Source: Defluviitaleaceae bacterium (GTDB taxonomy: Bacteria > Bacillota > Clostridia > Lachnospirales > WQUN01). Taken from it: a DNA stretch of 64,000 nt. Below the pieces are notes generated by a model that searched no databases, was not told where the DNA came from, and saw only the letters and a list, made by a program, of their open reading frames with translations. How positions within the stretch are numbered: the stretch's first letter is position 1; the number at the start of each line of letters is the position of its first letter. Where the stretch lies: the NCBI GenBank assembly GCA_009779755.1, contig WRDO01000012.1:1-64000 (forward strand), given 5' to 3'. The position numbers were made by a program, and so were the translations under genes. This document shows positions 61,399 through 64,000 of the stretch, one piece after another.

Positions 61399-62586
61399 AT
61401 GGATTTTTTCAAAACGCTTTACGGCGAATCAAGGGAGTTCTTCGAGGAAAGAAAATGCGGCAACACCGCGTACGAAATCGCGCACCAACCGTTGATGTGG
61501 CGTGCGTTCGGCGACCTTCTCATGGAAATGAAGCCGAGGATTAACGGATTTATGGATGGGGTCGGTTGTTTGCGCGACGTGCGTCTGATCCTGACGGGAG
61601 CGGGCAGCTCCGGTTTTGTAGGGCGCGTCGTAGCGGGCTTCGCCGCGCAAGCCTTGGGCATCCACGGCGAGGCGATCCATACGACGGATATCGTTTCGGC
61701 ACCCGATATGTGTTTCCCCGCGGGTACGGCGGATAGGAAAACGCTCCTTATCTCTTTCGCCCGTTCGGGCAACAGCCCTGAATCCGTAGGCGCGGTACAA
61801 ATCGCGCGCAAGAAGATAAAAGACCTGTATGAAATCGCCATCGTCTGCGACGGCCATTCAAAGCTGGCCAAAATTTCACGCGAATCCGCCAACGGCCTCG
61901 TGCTAGTTATGCCCGAAGGCACCAACGACAAAGGCTTCGCTATGACTTCAAGCGTTTCGACGATGATTTTGGCCGGTTTCGCCGTCATGTGCCGCAACGA
62001 AATCGATAAAATTTCGGAAGGAATAAAAATTCTTTCCGACACGGTTACGCAATCGTATTTCGTTGACGCGGTCAACGCGGCAAGGGAATGCGCCGCATGG
62101 GGTTTTGAACGCGCGTGGTACTTGGGCAGCGGCCCGCTGTCCGCGCTTGTACGGGAAGGCGCGCTCAAAATGATGGAACTCACCAACGGCCGTGTGGTTG
62201 CGGGTTTTAATGCCGCGACCGAATTCCGCCACGGCCCCAAAACCGTGATTAACCCGAAAACCCTTACCGTTCATTTCATTTCCAACAATCCGTTTACCGC
62301 GCAATATGATTTGGATTTATTTAATGAACTGTACGGCCAGCGCGACGGCAATAAAGTCGTCGCCCTGCGAAACGCGGCGACCCCCTTAAAATCCGACCTG
62401 ACCGTCCTTTATCCCGCCGCGGAATACGGCATACTCGCGGATGTCGCGGTCGGACTGAAAGGGCTTGTCTTTATGCAGCTCCTGTCCATGTTTACGTCAC
62501 TAACGTTGGGCGTAACCACCGACAACCCTTCCCCCTCGGGTTTGGTCAACCGCGTCGTACAAGGCGTAACGGTGTACCCATGTTGA
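61399..62586 (+). CDS. agaS: AgaS-type SIS protein (galactosamine-6-P deaminase/tagatose-6-P isomerase)
   Basis: 395 residues. Two SIS domains: LTGAGSSGFVGRVVAGF near 65-85 and LISFARSGNSPESVGAV near 118-135 in the first, and WYLGSGPLSALVREGALKM in the second. FRHGPKTVIN near 275 fits the AgaS group. Members convert galactosamine-6-phosphate to tagatose-6-phosphate, releasing ammonia. Length suits AgaS (about 385-390), not GlmS or NagB. It follows the regulator gene and overlaps the aldolase start by 7 bp. Confidence 0.9.
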   Translation: MDFFKTLYGESREFFEERKCGNTAYEIAHQPLMWRAFGDLLMEMKPRINGFMDGVGCLRDVRLILTGAGSSGFVGRVVAGFAAQALGIHGEAIHTTDIVSAPDMCFPAGTADRKTLLISFARSGNSPESVGAVQIARKKIKDLYEIAIVCDGHSKLAKISRESANGLVLVMPEGTNDKGFAMTSSVSTMILAGFAVMCRNEIDKISEGIKILSDTVTQSYFVDAVNAARECAAWGFERAWYLGSGPLSALVREGALKMMELTNGRVVAGFNAATEFRHGPKTVINPKTLTVHFISNNPFTAQYDLDLFNELYGQRDGNKVVALRNAATPLKSDLTVLYPAAEYGILADVAVGLKGLVFMQLLSMFTSLTLGVTTDNPSPSGLVNRVVQGVTVYPC

Positions 62587-63407
62587 TCGCGGCGGACCGG
62601 CTGCTGAAAACCGCGCTGGCGAACGGTACAGCCGTCGGCGCGTTTAATATCGAAAACATGGAAATGGCGCAAGCCGTGATCGACGCCGCCAACGAGGCGA
62701 ATACCCCCGTCATATTGCAAACCACATCCTCCACGTTAAAGTACGCTTCCCCCAAGGTATTCGCCGGTATGGTCGCCGCTTTGGCGCAGGCTTCCGCGGT
62801 ACCCGTAGCCATGCACCTCGACCACGGCAACAGTTATGACCTTACGATGGAATGCATTCAAGCGGGTTACACCTCCGTTATGTTCGACGGTTCGTTGCTC
62901 AGCTTCGAGGAAAATATCCGCATGACGAAAAAAGTCGTGGATGCGGCCGGGGATATCCCCGTAGAGGCCGAGCTCGGCAGCGTCGGCGGCAAGGAAGACG
63001 ACCACGAGGCCGAAAACGCTTATACCGATCCCGAGGAAGCGGCGGAATTCGTCGCGCGTACGGGCGTGGGTTCATTGGCGATTGCCATCGGCACCGCGCA
63101 CGGTATATACAGCGGCACGCCGAAGTTGGATATAGAACGGTTAAAGGCGATCCATAAACGCGTAGCCGTCCCGCTCGTGCTTCACGGCGCGTCGGGATTA
63201 TCGGATGAAACGGTGCGGACCTGCATCAAGGAAGGGATATGTAAGGTCAACATCGCCACCGAGCTTCGCATCGCGTACAGTGACGGCGTTAAAGCCTGTC
63301 TAAGGGATAACCCCGATGCCTACGACCCCAAATCGTACGGCAAAGCGGGTTATCTTTCCGTTAAAAAAACGGTTCATGAAAAGCTCGGGATGATAACGAT
63401 TAAATGA
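62580..63407 (+). CDS. Class II tagatose/fructose-bisphosphate aldolase
   Basis: 275 residues. Zinc and catalytic motifs: HLDHGNSYD (Asp 80, His 81 region), VEAELGSVGGKED near 130, IGTAHGIYSG near 178 and LHGASGLSD near 205. It resembles GatY/KbaY, which split tagatose-1,6-bisphosphate into DHAP and glyceraldehyde-3-phosphate. Pure sequence inspection cannot exclude fructose-bisphosphate as substrate, but AgaS next door supports the tagatose route. The start ATG lies in the last codons of agaS. Confidence 0.92.
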   Translation: MLIAADRLLKTALANGTAVGAFNIENMEMAQAVIDAANEANTPVILQTTSSTLKYASPKVFAGMVAALAQASAVPVAMHLDHGNSYDLTMECIQAGYTSVMFDGSLLSFEENIRMTKKVVDAAGDIPVEAELGSVGGKEDDHEAENAYTDPEEAAEFVARTGVGSLAIAIGTAHGIYSGTPKLDIERLKAIHKRVAVPLVLHGASGLSDETVRTCIKEGICKVNIATELRIAYSDGVKACLRDNPDAYDPKSYGKAGYLSVKKTVHEKLGMITIK

Positions 63408-63420
63408 TCGGGAGGCCCCA

Positions 63421-64000
63421 TTGAAAAAATACGACGTGGTGACGGCATTTGATATTTGCGTGGATTTCCTCATGGATTTGGGTATAACCGAACCGGAATT
63501 CGGGCAAAAGGAAAAACTCGTGGACGGTTACGGCTTGGAAATGGGTGGTTCGGCGTGTATCTTCGCGTGCCAATGCGCCAAGCTGGGCCTTTCGACAGCG
63601 GGTGCGGGTACGGTCGGTACGGACAGCTTCGGCGCGTTTATGCTGGACTACCTTACGCGTGACGGCGTTGACACTTCCCATATCCGCGCGAAAACGGATA
63701 AAACCGCATTGACCCTGTGCCTTAACAAAACCGGCGGTGACCGCAGCATCCTCACGTACATGGGCGCGATGGATACGGTGCAGGCCGCTTGGCTGGAGGC
63801 ATTGCTTCCGCAAACGCGCCATCTGCATATCTGCAGTTATTTCCTGCTAAGGAACCTTCAAGCCGAATATCCGTCCCTTTTGCAAAAAGCGAAGGCGCTG
63901 GGCGTCACGGTTTCCCTCGATACCAATTGGGACCCCGAGGAAAAATGGGACAGCGGGGTAAAAAACATCCTGCAATATATAGATGTATTCCTCCCCAATG
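63421..64000 (+). CDS. PfkB family sugar kinase (partial, cut by window end)
   Basis: 193 residues of the N-terminal part. The start is TTG at 63421, with GGGAGG six bases before it. Typical elements are GGSACIFACQCAKLGL with the Gly-Gly substrate pair, AGTVGTDSFGAFML, and DTNWDP. The C-terminal ATP-binding signature lies beyond the window. In a tagatose pathway it could phosphorylate tagatose-6-phosphate, or phosphorylate an incoming amino sugar. Its exact substrate cannot be decided. Confidence 0.9.
   Translation, partial: MKKYDVVTAFDICVDFLMDLGITEPEFGQKEKLVDGYGLEMGGSACIFACQCAKLGLSTAGAGTVGTDSFGAFMLDYLTRDGVDTSHIRAKTDKTALTLCLNKTGGDRSILTYMGAMDTVQAAWLEALLPQTRHLHICSYFLLRNLQAEYPSLLQKAKALGVTVSLDTNWDPEEKWDSGVKNILQYIDVFLPN

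Noticed and set aside
1..64000. tRNA or rRNA genes, including one as an insertion target
   Set aside because: No cloverleaf-like or rRNA-like sequence was noticed; both insertions appear to be within protein genes.

Overview
The window comes from a spore-forming, Gram-positive anaerobe of the Clostridia type. The evidence is a SleC-type cortex-lytic gene, an LPxTG/sortase pair, Tn1549/CTn-like conjugation genes, and lipoprotein sugar-binding proteins with no ABC ATPase beside them. The first ~33.7 kb and the last ~27 kb differ visibly in base composition: the left part is moderately AT-rich, the right part rich in CG-type codons. This fits an acquired element joined to host chromosome.

Region 1 (1 to about 33,686) is most of one integrative and conjugative element (ICE), transcribed leftwards. 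Read from its right end the order is ParA, ParB, small unknown proteins, a DUF3991/TOPRIM protein, a Bro-N antirepressor, PcfB, VirD4, three tandem Maff2 proteins separated by hairpins, a TrbL/VirB6-like membrane protein, an unknown protein, an orphan C5 methyltransferase, PrgI, VirB4, an M23 peptidase, DUF4315, DUF4366, a sortase, an LPQTG surface protein, topoisomerase III, small proteins, an ArdC-like polyvalent protein, a ~2450-residue methylase-helicase and MobC. Relaxase, integrase and the other ICE end lie outside the window.

Region 2 (about 33,687 to 36,697) holds two large serine recombinases on the plus strand. The first has lost its N-terminal catalytic domain exactly where the ICE ends. 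The second is complete, and its stop codon lies a few bases from where a SleC-like reading frame resumes. The simplest reading is a nested insertion: a serine-recombinase element sits inside a sleC-like gene, and the ICE sits inside the first recombinase gene. The arrangement resembles intervening elements that are excised from sporulation genes.

Region 3 (about 36,698 to 44,855) holds the 3' part of the sleC-like gene with four peptidoglycan-binding repeats, a subtilisin-like protease without signal peptide (possibly a Csp-like germination protease), a secreted beta-helix protein, a HAD phosphatase and an MFS transporter.

Region 4 (44,852 to the end) appears to be one long carbohydrate operon behind a strong promoter. 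It encodes two solute-binding proteins that each carry carbohydrate-binding-like modules, two permease pairs, an NHL/TPR protein, a Yip1 protein, a DUF5696 lipoprotein, a GH114-like hydrolase, a cytoplasmic beta-helix protein, a GntR regulator, an AgaS-type sugar isomerase/deaminase, a tagatose/fructose-bisphosphate aldolase and a PfkB kinase (cut by the window end). Together these suggest use of a galactosamine-containing polymer such as a Pel-like polygalactosamine. That substrate is an inference, not something the sequence shows.
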